Assembly (NCBI GenBank): GCA_030651575.1
Contig: JAUSFB010000044.1
Coordinates: 1-64,000, forward strand
Reading direction: 5' to 3'
Origin: Phaeospirillum sp.
GTDB taxonomy: Bacteria; Pseudomonadota; Alphaproteobacteria; Rhodospirillales; Magnetospirillaceae
DNA length: 64,000 nt
The translations under genes and the position numbers were made by a program. The notes below the pieces were generated by a model, which was not told the DNA's origin, did no database searches, and worked only from the letters and a program-made list of their open reading frames with translations. This document shows positions 25,212 through 37,393 of this stretch, in pieces (position 1 is the stretch's first letter; each line of letters opens with the position of its first letter).

Positions 25212-25751
25212 ATGAACCGATATCTGCGGGTGCTTGTGGGGATTCTGGCCGTGTTGGTTGTCAACCCCGCCTGGGCCGAGGGTAAGAAGAGTGGAGTCGG
25301 CGAAAGCGGCGGCGGCGGCATCGCCCCCATCGGCAGCACTGGCGTCGGCCCGCGCGAGATTTTCATTCCGCCCGAACAGGCCAGTCAGAGCCTCGGCACC
25401 GTTCTGGTGGCCGCCACCATGATGGCCGGGGCCGGAGCCGGTAAATGCCGGATGAACTTCGTCGTCACCAATATGTCCACCACCACCATCACCATGGGAG
25501 CGGTGGGCACCGCCACCAACGACAAGGGGGACGTGACCGACAACTGGGTGATCTCCATCGGCTCGCTGGCGCCCAACGCCCAGGCCGCACGGCTGTTCTC
25601 CTGCGCCCTGGGCGCCGTCAAGCTCACCCTGACCCCCCTCGGAGAATTCAGTTGGCCGCCGCTGAAATGTGCAAAACCGGACAAGGAACCAGAGGCCTGT
25701 CCGCTGGGAATGCAGATCAGGTCCAGCCTTCCCATCGCCGAAAAGAAATAA
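25212..25751 (+). CDS. Secreted protein of unknown function
   Basis: 179 residues. A Sec signal peptide (MNRYLRVLVGILAVLVVN, then PAWA) precedes a Gly/Ser-rich segment and a mature domain with four cysteines (GKCRMNF, LFSCALG, LKCAKP, EACPLG), likely disulfide-bonded. Many Thr-Thr and hydrophobic alternations (FVVTNMSTTTITMGAV) suggest a beta-sandwich. ATG at 25212 was chosen over an in-frame ATG at 25176 because it gives a clean signal peptide and follows GGGAAGG. It diverges from the nitrate operon but shares no obvious functional link. I do not recognise a family. Confidence 0.65.
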   Translation: MNRYLRVLVGILAVLVVNPAWAEGKKSGVGESGGGGIAPIGSTGVGPREIFIPPEQASQSLGTVLVAATMMAGAGAGKCRMNFVVTNMSTTTITMGAVGTATNDKGDVTDNWVISIGSLAPNAQAARLFSCALGAVKLTLTPLGEFSWPPLKCAKPDKEPEACPLGMQIRSSLPIAEKK

Positions 25752-25844
25752 CGGGATGCGATGCTTTACCCGCATGCGCGGCGCAGGTATTACACTGTGG
25801 AGAGATGGCCCCCGCCGGCCGCATTGCCTGAATTGTGAGCAAAG

Positions 25845-26570
25845 ATGATTCTGGAACGCCGCGTCATCATTTTCCCGCGGGCGGATTTTCTTGACGCCAT
25901 GCGACGCTACGGCGAGCGGATCGGAAAGAATCTGCCGGATACCGCCCCGGACATGCTCGGGTTCGACCCATCCCAGGACATCGCGCTGACCATCCGCTTT
26001 CCCGCCCTCTATGCCGGCAGTTCGCCCAAGGACTTCGTCTTCAGCCGGGACGATGTGGGCCAGGCACTGACCATCTACTGCCGCGAACATCGGGTGCCGT
26101 TGCCCAAGGGCGCCAACAAACAGATCGAGAAGTTCAAGGATGGCGCCGCCCTCAGCATGCTGATCGGTGGCGGCGGGCTCCACGTCATGATCATCGACGA
26201 TCAGGAGGTCATGCGCACCATCATCAAAAAGCTGCTGACCAAGGCCAATCCCTCGCAGGTCTCCGAGGCCGGCGACGGGGTCAAGGCCCTGGACATGCTG
26301 CGCTCGGGCGAAGTCGACCCCGACGTCATTATCTGCGACCTGCACATGGAAAATATGGACGGCATCGAGTTCCTGCGCACCCTGCGGGCCGAGAAGGGCA
26401 ACATCAACAGCCGGAAACCGGTCCTTATCCTTACCGGCGACAAGTCGGAGCGGGCGCACGAGATCACCCGCCAGGTGGGGGCCTCCAAGGTTCTGACCAA
26501 ACCAATCTCCGCCGACGACCTGATCAAGCAGATCAATCTGGTGCGCGGCCACTTCGAGGTCAGCCGCTGA
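25845..26570 (+). CDS. Response regulator with N-terminal unknown domain and C-terminal receiver
   Basis: 241 residues. Residues 1-110 (beginning MILERRVIIFPRADFLDAMRRYG) form a compact domain with no recognisable motif. Residues 112-235 are a receiver: acidic pair in MIIDDQE, phospho-acceptor in VIICDLHMENMDG, Thr in LILTGD, and Lys in LTKPIS. Receivers are normally N-terminal, so this order is unusual. No DNA-binding or enzymatic output is visible; output may be by protein contact. Spacing to the next gene is 27 bp on the same strand. The partner kinase is not in the window. Confidence 0.75.
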   Translation: MILERRVIIFPRADFLDAMRRYGERIGKNLPDTAPDMLGFDPSQDIALTIRFPALYAGSSPKDFVFSRDDVGQALTIYCREHRVPLPKGANKQIEKFKDGAALSMLIGGGGLHVMIIDDQEVMRTIIKKLLTKANPSQVSEAGDGVKALDMLRSGEVDPDVIICDLHMENMDGIEFLRTLRAEKGNINSRKPVLILTGDKSERAHEITRQVGASKVLTKPISADDLIKQINLVRGHFEVSR

Positions 26571-26597
26571 CCTGTCCATGAATAGAGGAGAATGCCC

Positions 26598-27308
26598 GTG
26601 AGACTCCTCCGCTTCTGCCGCCAGCCGCTTCGCGGTCTGGTCATTCTGATCGAGCAGTTCCCCACCTTCCTGCGCCTGTCCTGGATCTGCGTGGCCGCCA
26701 GCCTGCTGGGGGGCGCGGTGTCCGACCGCTATGTCTGGCTGGGTGGCGTCACCGATCTGCTGGCGCGCGGCGTGTTTGCGGTGGCGTGGCTGCGGCTGGT
26801 CGGCTTGGGAGAGATTCCGCGCCGCCCGGCCTATTTCCGCCTGGGCCGCCGCGAAATCCTGACCGCGCTGGGATGGATGACCGCCGAGGTTTTCGTGATC
26901 TTCCCCGCACAGGCCCTCGCCGCCGCCCTGGCCCTGGCCACCGGAATGCCGTTCCCCGATCTGATGATGCCCATGCTGGCCATGGCCCATGCCCTGCTGG
27001 GAGCTGCCTATCTGCTGCCGACCGAAGCGGCGCTGGAAATCGGCGGCGACGCCCGGTGGCGGCTGCCCGAAATGATCATGAAAGGCGGCGTCGCCGCCAG
27101 TCTGGCGGTATTTATGGCCTGGCTGCCGATCAACCTTCTGCTGGAAGTGGCAAAGGCACTGCCGGCGGTAAGCCTGCTGGAAGACATCAGCCTACTCCAG
27201 GCGGTCACCGTCCTGATCCGCTATCTCGGCGTCGCCCTGATGGCGGGAACCCTGGCCCTGACCTGGAACGCCCTGGTTGCGGAAGGCGATGAGGAAGGCC
27301 GCCTCTAG
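26598..27308 (+). CDS. Multi-pass inner-membrane protein, unknown function
   Basis: 236 residues with about six hydrophobic segments, for example [42 protein letters not shown] and [15 protein letters not shown]. No known motif is evident. GTG at 26598 is preferred because GAGGAG (26585-26590) lies seven bases before it, whereas ATG at 26592 is only one base from that site. The gene follows the response regulator by 27 bp, so the two may be cotranscribed. The last 4 bp overlap the convergent rnhA gene. Confidence 0.65.
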   Translation: MRLLRFCRQPLRGLVILIEQFPTFLRLSWICVAASLLGGAVSDRYVWLGGVTDLLARGVFAVAWLRLVGLGEIPRRPAYFRLGRREILTALGWMTAEVFVIFPAQALAAALALATGMPFPDLMMPMLAMAHALLGAAYLLPTEAALEIGGDARWRLPEMIMKGGVAASLAVFMAWLPINLLLEVAKALPAVSLLEDISLLQAVTVLIRYLGVALMAGTLALTWNALVAEGDEEGRL

Positions 27309-27763
27309 AGTCCAGCCCTGACATCGGCGATGCCGTCGCGGGCCAGTTGATCGGCGCGCTCGTTCTCCGGGTGGCCGTTATGGCCCTTGACCCAGTGCCA
27401 CGCGATCCGATGCCGCGCCGTCGCTTCGTCCAGCGCCCGCCACAGATCCTCGTTCTTGACCGGCTTCTTGTCGGCGGTCTTCCAACCGCGTGCCTTCCAG
27501 CCGCGCAGCCACTCGGTCACTCCCTTCATGACGTACTGGCTGTCGGTGTAAAGATCGACGGCGCAGGGCCGGGTCAGGCTGTTCAGGGCCTCCAGCGCCG
27601 CCATCATCTCCATGCGGTTGTTGGTGGTGAGCTTTTCGCCGCCCCTCAGCTCCTTCTCCACCCCCTTGAAGCGCAAGATCGCCCCCCAGCCGCCAGGGCC
27701 GGGATTGCCGCTGCATGCGCCATCGGTAAAAATCTCGACCGCTTCCGCCTTCGGCTCGTTCAT
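27305..27763 (-). CDS. rnhA: Ribonuclease HI
   Basis: 152 residues, the usual length. The catalytic carboxylates are all present: D14 in [18 protein letters not shown] in [14 protein letters not shown] in DLYTDSQYV, and D in NERADQLA; the H of KGHNGHPEN is also there. It degrades the RNA strand of RNA:DNA hybrids in the cytoplasm. It is third in the ispH-thrB-rnhA order commonly seen in alphaproteobacteria, 31 bp after thrB. Confidence 0.97.
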   Translation of the reverse strand: MNEPKAEAVEIFTDGACSGNPGPGGWGAILRFKGVEKELRGGEKLTTNNRMEMMAALEALNSLTRPCAVDLYTDSQYVMKGVTEWLRGWKARGWKTADKKPVKNEDLWRALDEATARHRIAWHWVKGHNGHPENERADQLARDGIADVRAGL

Positions 27764-27794
27764 GTTTTTTGTCCCTCAGGCGCTGGGCGGGCGC

Positions 27795-28757
27795 TCATTC
27801 TATTCCGTATCCGCCGGGGCCGCCGATTCCCTGGTGGAACAGCAGCTTGCGATAATATTCCATGGGGTCCTTGCGCTTGACGAAGGCCCCTTCCGGGGTG
27901 TTCAGCCAATCATAGCTGCGAGTCAGCAAGAACCGGGTGGCGGCGCCCCGCGCCAGCAAGGGCAGCGCGTCCAGTTCGTCGGCCGAAAGCGGCCGGACCC
28001 GGCGATAGCCGTTCAGCATCAGCCGCGCCTTGGTGGCGTTAAAGGCCCCATCCGCTTCGAAGCACCAGGCATTGAGACAGATGGCGATGTCGTAGGCGAG
28101 AAAGTCGGTGCAGGCGAAATAGAAGTCGATGATGCCCGACATCTTCTCACCCAGGAAAAAGACGTTGTCGGGAAACAGGTCGGCATGAATCAGGCCCACC
28201 GGCAGGGCCTTGGGCCAATGGGCCTCCAGGTGATCCAGCTCGGCGGCCAGCAGGTCGGCAAGATCGTCCTTGATTTCATGGGCGCGGGGGCGAACCGCCT
28301 CGAACAGGCCGCGCCAGCCCTCCACCGACAGGCTGTTGCGGCGGGTCAGGGCGAAGTCGGCCCCCTTCAGATGCATCTCGGCCATGGCCGGCCCCAGTTC
28401 GGCGCAATGGGTCAGGGTCAGCCGCCGGTGCCACATGCCCTTGAGAAAGCTGACGATGGCGGCGGGACGGCCGCACAGAGTCCGCAAAGTCTGGCCGTCA
28501 CGGCCGTGAATCGGCGTCGGGCAGGCCAGTCCGCGCGCCGCCAGATGCTCCATCAGGCCGATGAAGAACGGCAGCTCCTCGGGGTTCACCCGCTTCTCGT
28601 AGAGAGTCAGGATATAGGAATCGCGATCGGTCTGGAGCAGGTAGTTGGTGTTCTCCACGCCTTCGGCGATGCCCTTGCAAGACACCACCGCGCCGATATC
28701 GTATTCAGCGACGAACTCTTCCAGCTCGTCGTCGGAAACCTCGGTGTAGACCGCCAT
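27795..28757 (-). CDS. thrB: Homoserine kinase, type II (APH fold)
   Basis: 320 residues. It matches the aminoglycoside-phosphotransferase-fold ThrB found in alphaproteobacteria: [13 protein letters not shown] (nucleotide loop), [13 protein letters not shown] (catalytic Asp), and [16 protein letters not shown] (metal-binding Asp). It phosphorylates homoserine in threonine biosynthesis. It lies 105 bp downstream of ispH (the gap 28758-28862 holds no visible feature) and 31 bp before rnhA, all on one strand. Confidence 0.95.
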   Translation of the reverse strand: MAVYTEVSDDELEEFVAEYDIGAVVSCKGIAEGVENTNYLLQTDRDSYILTLYEKRVNPEELPFFIGLMEHLAARGLACPTPIHGRDGQTLRTLCGRPAAIVSFLKGMWHRRLTLTHCAELGPAMAEMHLKGADFALTRRNSLSVEGWRGLFEAVRPRAHEIKDDLADLLAAELDHLEAHWPKALPVGLIHADLFPDNVFFLGEKMSGIIDFYFACTDFLAYDIAICLNAWCFEADGAFNATKARLMLNGYRRVRPLSADELDALPLLARGAATRFLLTRSYDWLNTPEGAFVKRKDPMEYYRKLLFHQGIGGPGGYGIE

Positions 28758-28862
28758 ACCCCTATAACCCTATTCCACCTGGGACCGGCGGAAGGTACGA
28801 CAGTTCACCGTCGGGCGGCAACCTCCGTCCCACGCCTCCGATTGCCGGCGAAACCGCCCGCG

Positions 28863-29831
28863 TTATTCCGCCAAGGTCTGCGGCAGCTTGAAGGTTACGG
28901 TCTCGGTGGTGACGCGGACCTCTTCGATGGTGACGTCGAAGCGCTCGCGCGCCGCCGCCACCACTTCCTCCACCAGAATCTCCGGGGCGGAAGCGCCGGC
29001 GGTGATCCCCAGCCGGGAGACGCCGTCCAGCAGACTCCAATCCACCTCGGCGGCCCGCTGCACCAGTACCGACTTGGCGCAGCCGGCCCGCGCCGCCACT
29101 TCCACCAGACGCGAGGAATTTGACGAGTTGGGCGAGCCGATCACCATCAGCGCCTCGCAATGGGGCGCAATGGTCTTGACCGCCGCCTGACGGTTGGTGG
29201 TGGCATAGCAGATGTCTTCCCGCTTGGGGCCGGCCATCTCGGGGAAGCGGCGCTGCAACACCTCGATCACCGCGGCGGCGTCATCGACCGACAAGGTGGT
29301 CTGGGTGATGTAGGCCAGCATGGACGGGTCCAGCGGCTGGACCGTCTCGGCCTCGGCCGGAGTCCCGACCAGCATGACGGTGCCTTCCGGTACCTGGCCG
29401 ATGGTGCCGATGACCTCTGGGTGGCCGGCATGGCCGATCATGATGATCTGGCGTCCCATTTCGTAATGCTGCTCCGCCTCGCGGTGGACCTTGGTCACCA
29501 GCGGGCAGGTGGCGTCCAGCGAGATGAGCGCCCGGCGATCCGCCTCGGCCGGCACCGTCTTGGGCACCCCATGGGCGGAGAACACCACCGCCGCCTGATC
29601 GGGAACCTCGTCCAGCTCCTCGACGAAGACCGCGCCCTTGCGGGCCAGGGATTCGACGACATAGCGGTTATGCACGATCTCGTGACGCACATAGACGGGA
29701 GCGCCGTATTTCTCCAACGCCTTCTCGACGACATGGATGGCGCGATCGACGCCGGCGCAAAAGCCGCGCGGGCTCGCCAGCACCAGGGTGAGGGGCTTTT
29801 TCGGGGTTGAAACGGGTGTGCTCACGTTCAT
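28863..29831 (-). CDS. ispH: 4-hydroxy-3-methylbut-2-enyl diphosphate reductase
   Basis: 322 residues. The three cluster cysteines are in [24 protein letters not shown] and [28 protein letters not shown] and [11 protein letters not shown] are also diagnostic. It is a [4Fe-4S] enzyme performing the last step of the MEP isoprenoid pathway. ATG at 29831 lies only two bases after GAGG, so the GTG two codons in (29825, eight bases from GAGG) may be the true start. It is followed by thrB and rnhA. Confidence 0.97.
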   Translation of the reverse strand: MNVSTPVSTPKKPLTLVLASPRGFCAGVDRAIHVVEKALEKYGAPVYVRHEIVHNRYVVESLARKGAVFVEELDEVPDQAAVVFSAHGVPKTVPAEADRRALISLDATCPLVTKVHREAEQHYEMGRQIIMIGHAGHPEVIGTIGQVPEGTVMLVGTPAEAETVQPLDPSMLAYITQTTLSVDDAAAVIEVLQRRFPEMAGPKREDICYATTNRQAAVKTIAPHCEALMVIGSPNSSNSSRLVEVAARAGCAKSVLVQRAAEVDWSLLDGVSRLGITAGASAPEILVEEVVAAARERFDVTIEEVRVTTETVTFKLPQTLAE

Positions 29832-29996
29832 TACCTCATATCGGCATGGCTGTCGGCTTGTGCCCGACCTCGGCCTTCTCTAAAGTCGGACGCCACGTTT
29901 AGCAGATCATGTACCGTCGAAGGAAGATTTGGCATGAGCGATTTCGCCGACCCGCCGACCCGGCACATGCGCCCCACTCCAAGCTCCAGGACATCC

Positions 29997-30542
29997 ATGA
30001 CACCTCGTTGCCTCCGTTTGTTCGCGCTTGCCCTGGCGGCTCCCCTGGCCCTGTCCGGCTGCACTTCCTTCTCCGAGGCCTTCAGCAAGACCAAGCCGCC
30101 GCCTTGCCCGCCCATCTATATCCTGTCGGATACGGCCACGATCACCAAGTTCCGCCCCGGCGGCGGGCGCGACCTGACCGATGTGGAGTTGGAGGCGGAG
30201 ATCACTGGATACAAGGGCAGCTGCTCGTATAACGAAAAAGGCGCGGCGGTCGAAATCCAGGTCGGCATGAACGTCAAGCGCGGCCCGGCCAACACCACCC
30301 GCGCCGGCGAGTTGAGCTATTTCATCGCCATTCCCAAATTCTACCCGGCTCCCGCCGCCAAGGCGGTGTTCACCGTCCCGATCAACTTCCCGGAGGGAAT
30401 GGATCAGGCCCGCGTCAATGACGAGGACGTGGTGATGCACATCCCGGTCAAGGACAAGGACGTCGTCAACAACTACGAAATCTATATCGGCTTCCAGACC
30501 TCCCCCGACGAGTTGGAAATGAACCGCCGCACCAAACGCTAG
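29997..30542 (+). CDS. Lipoprotein of unknown function
   Basis: 181 residues. The signal peptide MTPRCLRLFALALAAPLALS ends in a lipobox LSGC, so the mature protein begins at the Cys of CTSFSEAF. Most of the mature part is predicted beta-rich (IYILSDTATITKF; VELEAEITGYKGSCSY; AVEIQVGMNVKRGP). ATG at 29997 follows AGGA and gives a standard lipoprotein leader; an in-frame start 63 bp upstream only extends the cytoplasmic part. The gene diverges from ispH and ends 55 bp before the glycine riboswitch. No named family recognised. Confidence 0.7.
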   Translation: MTPRCLRLFALALAAPLALSGCTSFSEAFSKTKPPPCPPIYILSDTATITKFRPGGGRDLTDVELEAEITGYKGSCSYNEKGAAVEIQVGMNVKRGPANTTRAGELSYFIAIPKFYPAPAAKAVFTVPINFPEGMDQARVNDEDVVMHIPVKDKDVVNNYEIYIGFQTSPDELEMNRRTKR

Positions 30543-30596
30543 CGTCGCTGTCGTTGACTCCGGCGGCGCGCTGACTAAGATGGCCGGCGCAGACGA

Positions 30597-30825
30597 ACCC
30601 CGTGGGAGAGATCGCCCTTGCTTTTCCCTGGAAAGCAAAGGCGGCGCCGAAGGAGCAACCGCCCCTGGAAACTCTCAGGCAAATGGACCGCGGGGGAATT
30701 AGCCTCTGGAAAGCGCGCCGGCAAGGGTACTAAACCGCCCTTTCGGCCCACCGACGATGTAAGCTGCCGACGCCCTCCCATCGGGTCCGGCGGTGAATCT
30801 TTCAGGTTCCCAGACAGAGGGGGGC
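30597..30825 (+). promoter_or_regulatory. Tandem glycine riboswitch
   Basis: Two glycine aptamers precede gcvT. Aptamer 1 (about 30597-30696) has the GGGAGAG 5' arm, GCCGAAGGAGCAA, AAACTCTCAGGCAAA and the closing GGACCGCGGGG. Aptamer 2 (about 30703-30825) starts CCTCTGGAAAG, has a more divergent middle (CACCGACGATGTAAGC) with a long P3b, and ends GAATCTTTCAGGTTCC then AGACAGAGGGG. Glycine binding normally turns on the gcv operon. A stem GCGGG/CCCGC (30869-30885) lies directly before the GGGAGGAA ribosome site of gcvT and may be the expression platform. Confidence 0.92.
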
Positions 30826-30898
30826 AAACCGGGCGACGCCACAGCTGCGCCCGTGCCCTTCAACCGCGGCGGGTCTTTGGCCCGCAGGGAGGAACCCG

Positions 30899-32014
30899 GT
30901 GAGCGATTCCGATACCCCGTTGCTGACCACGCCCCTGGACAGCCTGCACCGCCAGCTGGGGGGCAAGATGGTCCCCTTCGCCGGCTACGCCATGCCGGTG
31001 CAATACCCCGCCGGCGTCATGGCCGAACATCTGCACACCCGCGGCGACGCCTCGCTGTTCGACGTCTCCCATATGGGGCAGGTCGAGATCACCGGCCCCG
31101 ATTGCGCCCGCTGGCTGGAGACCCTGGTCCCCGGCGACATCCAGGGCCTGGGGCTGGGCAAAACCCGCTATACCGTCTTCACCAACGACCAGGGCGGCAT
31201 CCTCGACGACCTGATGGTCAGCAAGATGGCCGACGACCGCCTGTTCCTGGTGATCAACGCCGCCTGCAAGCATGCCGACTTCACCCATATGAAGGCGGCG
31301 ATCGGCGACAAGGTCGCGCTGCGCATGATCGAGGACCGGGCGCTGGTGGCGCTGCAAGGCCCCAAGGCGGCCGAGGCCATGGCCAGACTGGCCCCCGACT
31401 CCGCCGCCATGACCTTCATGACCATCCGCGAGATCGTCATTGCTGGCATCGCCTGCCTCGCCACCCGCTCGGGCTATACCGGCGAGGATGGCTGGGAAAT
31501 TTCGGTACCGGCGGCTCGGGCCGAGGAACTGGTGCGCGCTTTGCTGGCCCTGCCCGGCGTCGCGCCGGCCGGCCTGGGCGCCCGCGACAGTCTGCGCCTG
31601 GAAGCCGGTCTGTGCCTTTACGGCTCGGACATCGACGCAGCCACCACCCCGGTGGAGGCCAATCTGTCATGGATCTTGGGTAAGCGCCGCCGCGCCGAGG
31701 GCGGTTTTCCCGGCGCCGCCATCATCCAACAGCAGTTGGCCGAGGGACCGGCGCGGCTGCGCGTCGGTATTCAGCCGCTGGGCCGCGCCCCCGCCCGCGC
31801 CCATACCGAAATCACCGACGAGGCCGGCAACCGGCTGGGTGAAATCTGCTCTGGCGGCTTCGGCCCCTCGGCCGACCGCCCCGTCGCCATGGGCTATGTC
31901 CCCAGGGCGTTCGCCGTGATCGGCGCCAAGATCAAGCTGGTGGTTCGCGGCAAGGCGCTGGACGCCGAAGTCGTGGCGCTGCCATTCGTTCCGCATCGTT
32001 ATATCAAAGCTTAA
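30899..32014 (+). CDS. gcvT: Glycine cleavage system T protein (aminomethyltransferase)
   Basis: 371 residues. Typical GcvT sequences include PFAGYAMPVQYPAGVMAEH, SLFDVSHMGQVEITG, GDIQGLGLGKTRYTVF and RSGYTGEDGWEI; the folate-site region LGARDSLRLEAGLCLYG is also present. It transfers the aminomethyl carbon of glycine to tetrahydrofolate and releases ammonia. The GTG start at 30899 is set by GGGAGGAA. It is the first gene of the gcvT-gcvH-gcvPA-gcvPB operon under the glycine riboswitch, 14 bp before gcvH. Confidence 0.97.
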   Translation: MSDSDTPLLTTPLDSLHRQLGGKMVPFAGYAMPVQYPAGVMAEHLHTRGDASLFDVSHMGQVEITGPDCARWLETLVPGDIQGLGLGKTRYTVFTNDQGGILDDLMVSKMADDRLFLVINAACKHADFTHMKAAIGDKVALRMIEDRALVALQGPKAAEAMARLAPDSAAMTFMTIREIVIAGIACLATRSGYTGEDGWEISVPAARAEELVRALLALPGVAPAGLGARDSLRLEAGLCLYGSDIDAATTPVEANLSWILGKRRRAEGGFPGAAIIQQQLAEGPARLRVGIQPLGRAPARAHTEITDEAGNRLGEICSGGFGPSADRPVAMGYVPRAFAVIGAKIKLVVRGKALDAEVVALPFVPHRYIKA

Positions 32015-32028
32015 GGGGAGTCCCGATC

Positions 32029-32406
32029 ATGGGCGACAAGCGTTTCACCAAGGACCACGAGTGGATTTCCGTCGAGGGTGACATGGGCACCGTCGGCATC
32101 AGCGACTATGCCCAGCATGCCCTGGGCGACGTGGTGTTCGTCGAGGTTCCCGATGCCGGCCGCGCCATCGCCAAGGGGGCCGAGGCCGCCGTGGTGGAAT
32201 CGGTCAAGGCGGCGTCCGAGGTCTATTCCCCGGTCTCCGGCACGGTGGTCAAGGGCAACCAGGCCATCGTCGATCAGCCCGGTCTGGTCAACGAGGCGGC
32301 CGAGGCCGGCGCATGGTTCTTCACCGTCAAGCTGTCCGACCCGTCCGAACTGACCGACTTGATGGATCGCGCTGCCTATGACGCCTATCTGAAGACGCTG
32401 GAATAG
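32029..32406 (+). CDS. gcvH: Glycine cleavage system H protein
   Basis: 125 residues. The lipoylation lysine lies in [16 protein letters not shown], and the N-terminus ([13 protein letters not shown]) and C-terminus ([13 protein letters not shown]) are canonical. The lipoyl arm shuttles the methylamine group between the P, T and L proteins. ATG follows GGGGAG by eight bases. Confidence 0.98.
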   Translation: MGDKRFTKDHEWISVEGDMGTVGISDYAQHALGDVVFVEVPDAGRAIAKGAEAAVVESVKAASEVYSPVSGTVVKGNQAIVDQPGLVNEAAEAGAWFFTVKLSDPSELTDLMDRAAYDAYLKTLE

Positions 32407-32417
32407 GACTCCGACCC

Positions 32418-33770
32418 ATGCGCTACCTGCCGCTGACCGACTCCGACCGCCGCGCCATGCTGGCGGCGATCGGGGCCACGGATGTGGACGAGCTGTTCCG
32501 CGACGTCCCCGCCGCCGCCCGCCTCGCCGAGGCACTGCCCCTGCCTCGCCATCAGGGCGAGATGGAGGTGGAGCGCGCCTTCACCCGCATGGCCGGCAAG
32601 AATCTGTCGGCCGGCTGCGCGCCGTTCTTCATCGGCGCCGGCATCTATCGTCACCATGTGCCGGCGGCGGTGGACCAGTTGCTGCTGCGCGGCGAGTTCC
32701 TGACCGCCTACACCCCCTACCAGCCCGAGGTCAGCCAGGGCACCTTGCAGGCGCTGTTCGAATTCCAGACCCAGGTCGCCATGATCACCGGCATGGATGT
32801 GGCCAACGCCTCCATGTATGACGGCGCCACCGCCGCCGCCGAGGCGGCGGTGATGGCGTGCCGCGTCACCAAGCGCGCCAGAGTGATTCTGTCGGGCTCG
32901 TTGCACCCCCACTATGCCGAGACCACCGAAACCTCGCTGCGCTACACCGAGATGACGGCCGAGCGGCTGCCGCCCGACCCGCTGGGCTTCGAGGACCTGC
33001 TGGGTCGGGTCGATTCCCGGACTGCCTGCGTCGTGGTTCAAAATCCCGGTTTCTTCGGCGGCGTCAGGGATCTGCGCCTGCTGGCCGCGACCTGTCACGA
33101 GGCCGGCGCTCTGCTGGTGGTGATGGTTGCCGAGCCCACCAGCCTGGGCCTGTTCGAATCGCCCGGCGCCATGGGGGCCGATATCGTGGTCTGCGAAGGT
33201 CAGTCCCTTGGCGTGGGAATGAATTTCGGCGGCCCCGGTCTCGGCCTGTTCGCCACCCGTGACAAATATGTCCGCCAGATGCCCGGCCGCCTCGTCGGCC
33301 AGACGGTGGATGTGGACGGCAAGCGCGGCTGGGTGCTGACGCTCTCGACCCGCGAGCAGCATATCCGCCGCGAGAAGGCCACCAGCAATATCTGCACCAA
33401 TTCCGGCCTGTGCGCCCTGGCCTTTTCCATGCATCTGACCATGCTGGGCGGCAGCGGACTGGCCCGCCTCGCCGAACTGAACCACGCCATGGCGGTGAAA
33501 CTGGAGCAAAAGCTGGCGGCGGTGAAGGGCCTCAAGGTCCTGGCCCAAAGCTATTACAACGAATTCGCCGTCCATCTGGGCGACGGGGCCGATGCCGCCC
33601 TGCTGGTGGACAAGCTGGCCGATCAGGGCATCCTGGCCGGCGTGCCAGCGTCGCGCTTTTACCCCACTTGGCCGGAACTGGCCCCGGTGCTGATCCTGGC
33701 CGCGACCGAGACCAACACCGAAGACGACATGGACCGCCTGGTGGCGGGCTTGAAGGAGGCTCTGTCATGA
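32418..33770 (+). CDS. gcvPA: Glycine dehydrogenase (decarboxylating) subunit 1
   Basis: 450 residues, the N-terminal half of the P protein in organisms with a split enzyme. Recognisable sequences are [54 protein letters not shown] and [22 protein letters not shown]. With GcvPB it decarboxylates glycine and passes the methylamine to lipoyl-GcvH. The start follows AGGA. It overlaps gcvPB by 4 bp (ATGA). Confidence 0.97.
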   Translation: MRYLPLTDSDRRAMLAAIGATDVDELFRDVPAAARLAEALPLPRHQGEMEVERAFTRMAGKNLSAGCAPFFIGAGIYRHHVPAAVDQLLLRGEFLTAYTPYQPEVSQGTLQALFEFQTQVAMITGMDVANASMYDGATAAAEAAVMACRVTKRARVILSGSLHPHYAETTETSLRYTEMTAERLPPDPLGFEDLLGRVDSRTACVVVQNPGFFGGVRDLRLLAATCHEAGALLVVMVAEPTSLGLFESPGAMGADIVVCEGQSLGVGMNFGGPGLGLFATRDKYVRQMPGRLVGQTVDVDGKRGWVLTLSTREQHIRREKATSNICTNSGLCALAFSMHLTMLGGSGLARLAELNHAMAVKLEQKLAAVKGLKVLAQSYYNEFAVHLGDGADAALLVDKLADQGILAGVPASRFYPTWPELAPVLILAATETNTEDDMDRLVAGLKEALS

Positions 33771-35257
33771 GCGAGACCACCACGTTCAGCGGCAATCGCG
33801 GCCTCCAGATCGAGGAAAAGCTGATCTTCGAGATGGGCAATGAGGGCTGCTCCGGCGTTGATCTGCCCGAGCCCGGCCCGGTCGATCTCGACCGCATGGG
33901 CGGCTTGGCCAAACGCGGCTCTTCCGGCCTGCCCGACCTGTCCGAGCCTCAGGTGGTGCGTCACTACACCCGCCTGTCGCAAAAGAATTACGGCATCGAC
34001 ACCGGCTTTTACCCGCTGGGCTCGTGCACCATGAAGCACAACCCCCGCCTGTCGGAGAAGGTTGCCCGCCTGCCCGGTCTGGCCGACCTGCATCCGTTGC
34101 AGCCGCAGAAGACCGTCCAGGGCGCGCTGGAGGTCATGGACTCCCTGGCCCATTGGCTGAAGGAGTTGACCGGCATGCCGGCGGTGGCCATGAGCCCGGC
34201 CGCCGGAGCCCATGGCGAGTGGTGCGGCCTGATGGCCATCCGCACCGCCCACGAGGAAAAGGGCGAGGGCCATCGCCGCCGCGTCCTGGTCCCCGAAAGT
34301 GCCCATGGCACGAATCCGGCCTCGGCCGCCATGTGCGGCTTTACCGTCGATCCGATTCCGGCCAAGGAGAACGGCCGGGTCGATCTCGACGCCCTGAAGG
34401 CCAAGCTCGGCCCCGACGTCGCCGGCCTGATGCTGACCAACCCCAACACTTGCGGCCTGTTCGAGTCCGAGATTATCGAAATCGCGGCGGCCATCCACGG
34501 CGCGGGCGGTTATTTCTACTGTGACGGGGCCAACTTCAACGCCATCGTCGGGCGGGTGAAGATCGCCGATCTCGGCATCGACTGCATGCATATCAACCTG
34601 CACAAGACCTTCGCCACCCCCCATGGCGGCGGTGGTCCCGGCGCTGGCCCGACGGTTCTGTCGGCGGCCCTGGCCCCCTTCGCTCCCGTGCCCTATGTGG
34701 TCCATGGCAAGGGCGGTTTCGAATTGGTCGAGGATGCGCGCGAGGGCGCCAAGCCGTTTGGCCGGGTCAAGGGCTTTCACGGCCAGTTCGGCGTCTTCGT
34801 GCGCGCCCTGGCCTATATCGCCTCCATGGGCGCCGATGGATTGCGTCAGGCCTCGTCCGACGCGGTGCTCAACGCCAACTACCTCCAGGCCCGCCTGGGC
34901 GACATGCTGACGCCGTCCTTCGACGGCCCCTGCATGCACGAGGCGCTGTTCGACGATCGCTTCCTGAAAGATACCGGCGTCACCACGCTCGACTTCGCCA
35001 AGGCGCTGATCGACGAGGGCTATCACCCCATGACCATGTACTTCCCGCTGGTGGTGCATGGCGCGCTGCTGATGGAACCGACCGAGACAGAGTCCAAGGA
35101 GGCCATCGACCAGTTCATCGATGTGGTCCGCAGCCTCGCGCTCAGGGCCAAGGCCGGGGCCGCCGACGAGTTCAAGGCGTCGCCCAGATTCACCCCGCGT
35201 CGCCGCCTGGACGAAACCCTGGCGGCCCGCACCCCCGTATTGCGCTGGAAGGCGTAG
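33767..35257 (+). CDS. gcvPB: Glycine dehydrogenase (decarboxylating) subunit 2
   Basis: 496 residues. The PLP-binding lysine is about K280 in [47 protein letters not shown] and [12 protein letters not shown] are other signatures. It forms the catalytic P protein with GcvPA. ATG at 33767 overlaps the gcvPA stop; a much longer open frame upstream is a shadow inside gcvPA. A strong hairpin follows the stop. Confidence 0.97.
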   Translation: MSETTTFSGNRGLQIEEKLIFEMGNEGCSGVDLPEPGPVDLDRMGGLAKRGSSGLPDLSEPQVVRHYTRLSQKNYGIDTGFYPLGSCTMKHNPRLSEKVARLPGLADLHPLQPQKTVQGALEVMDSLAHWLKELTGMPAVAMSPAAGAHGEWCGLMAIRTAHEEKGEGHRRRVLVPESAHGTNPASAAMCGFTVDPIPAKENGRVDLDALKAKLGPDVAGLMLTNPNTCGLFESEIIEIAAAIHGAGGYFYCDGANFNAIVGRVKIADLGIDCMHINLHKTFATPHGGGGPGAGPTVLSAALAPFAPVPYVVHGKGGFELVEDAREGAKPFGRVKGFHGQFGVFVRALAYIASMGADGLRQASSDAVLNANYLQARLGDMLTPSFDGPCMHEALFDDRFLKDTGVTTLDFAKALIDEGYHPMTMYFPLVVHGALLMEPTETESKEAIDQFIDVVRSLALRAKAGAADEFKASPRFTPRRRLDETLAARTPVLRWKA

Positions 35258-35277
35258 GACGAAAGCAAGTCCCAGCA

Positions 35278-35311
35278 GGGCTCCGCCGGGAACACGTCCC
35301 CGGCGGAGCCC
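35278..35311. terminator. Bidirectional hairpin between gcvPB and thiC
   Basis: GGGCTCCGCCGGG (35278-35290) pairs perfectly with CCCGGCGGAGCCC (35299-35311), a 13-bp stem with an 8-nt loop. It lies in the 74-bp gap between two convergent genes, so it probably ends both transcripts. T-runs are absent on both sides, so termination may need other factors. Confidence 0.65.
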
Positions 35312-35331
35312 GCGAAACACAGGCGGCGTGA

Positions 35332-37371
<2,040 letters not shown>

Positions 37372-37393
37372 TTACTTTACGAATGTAAGGCGG

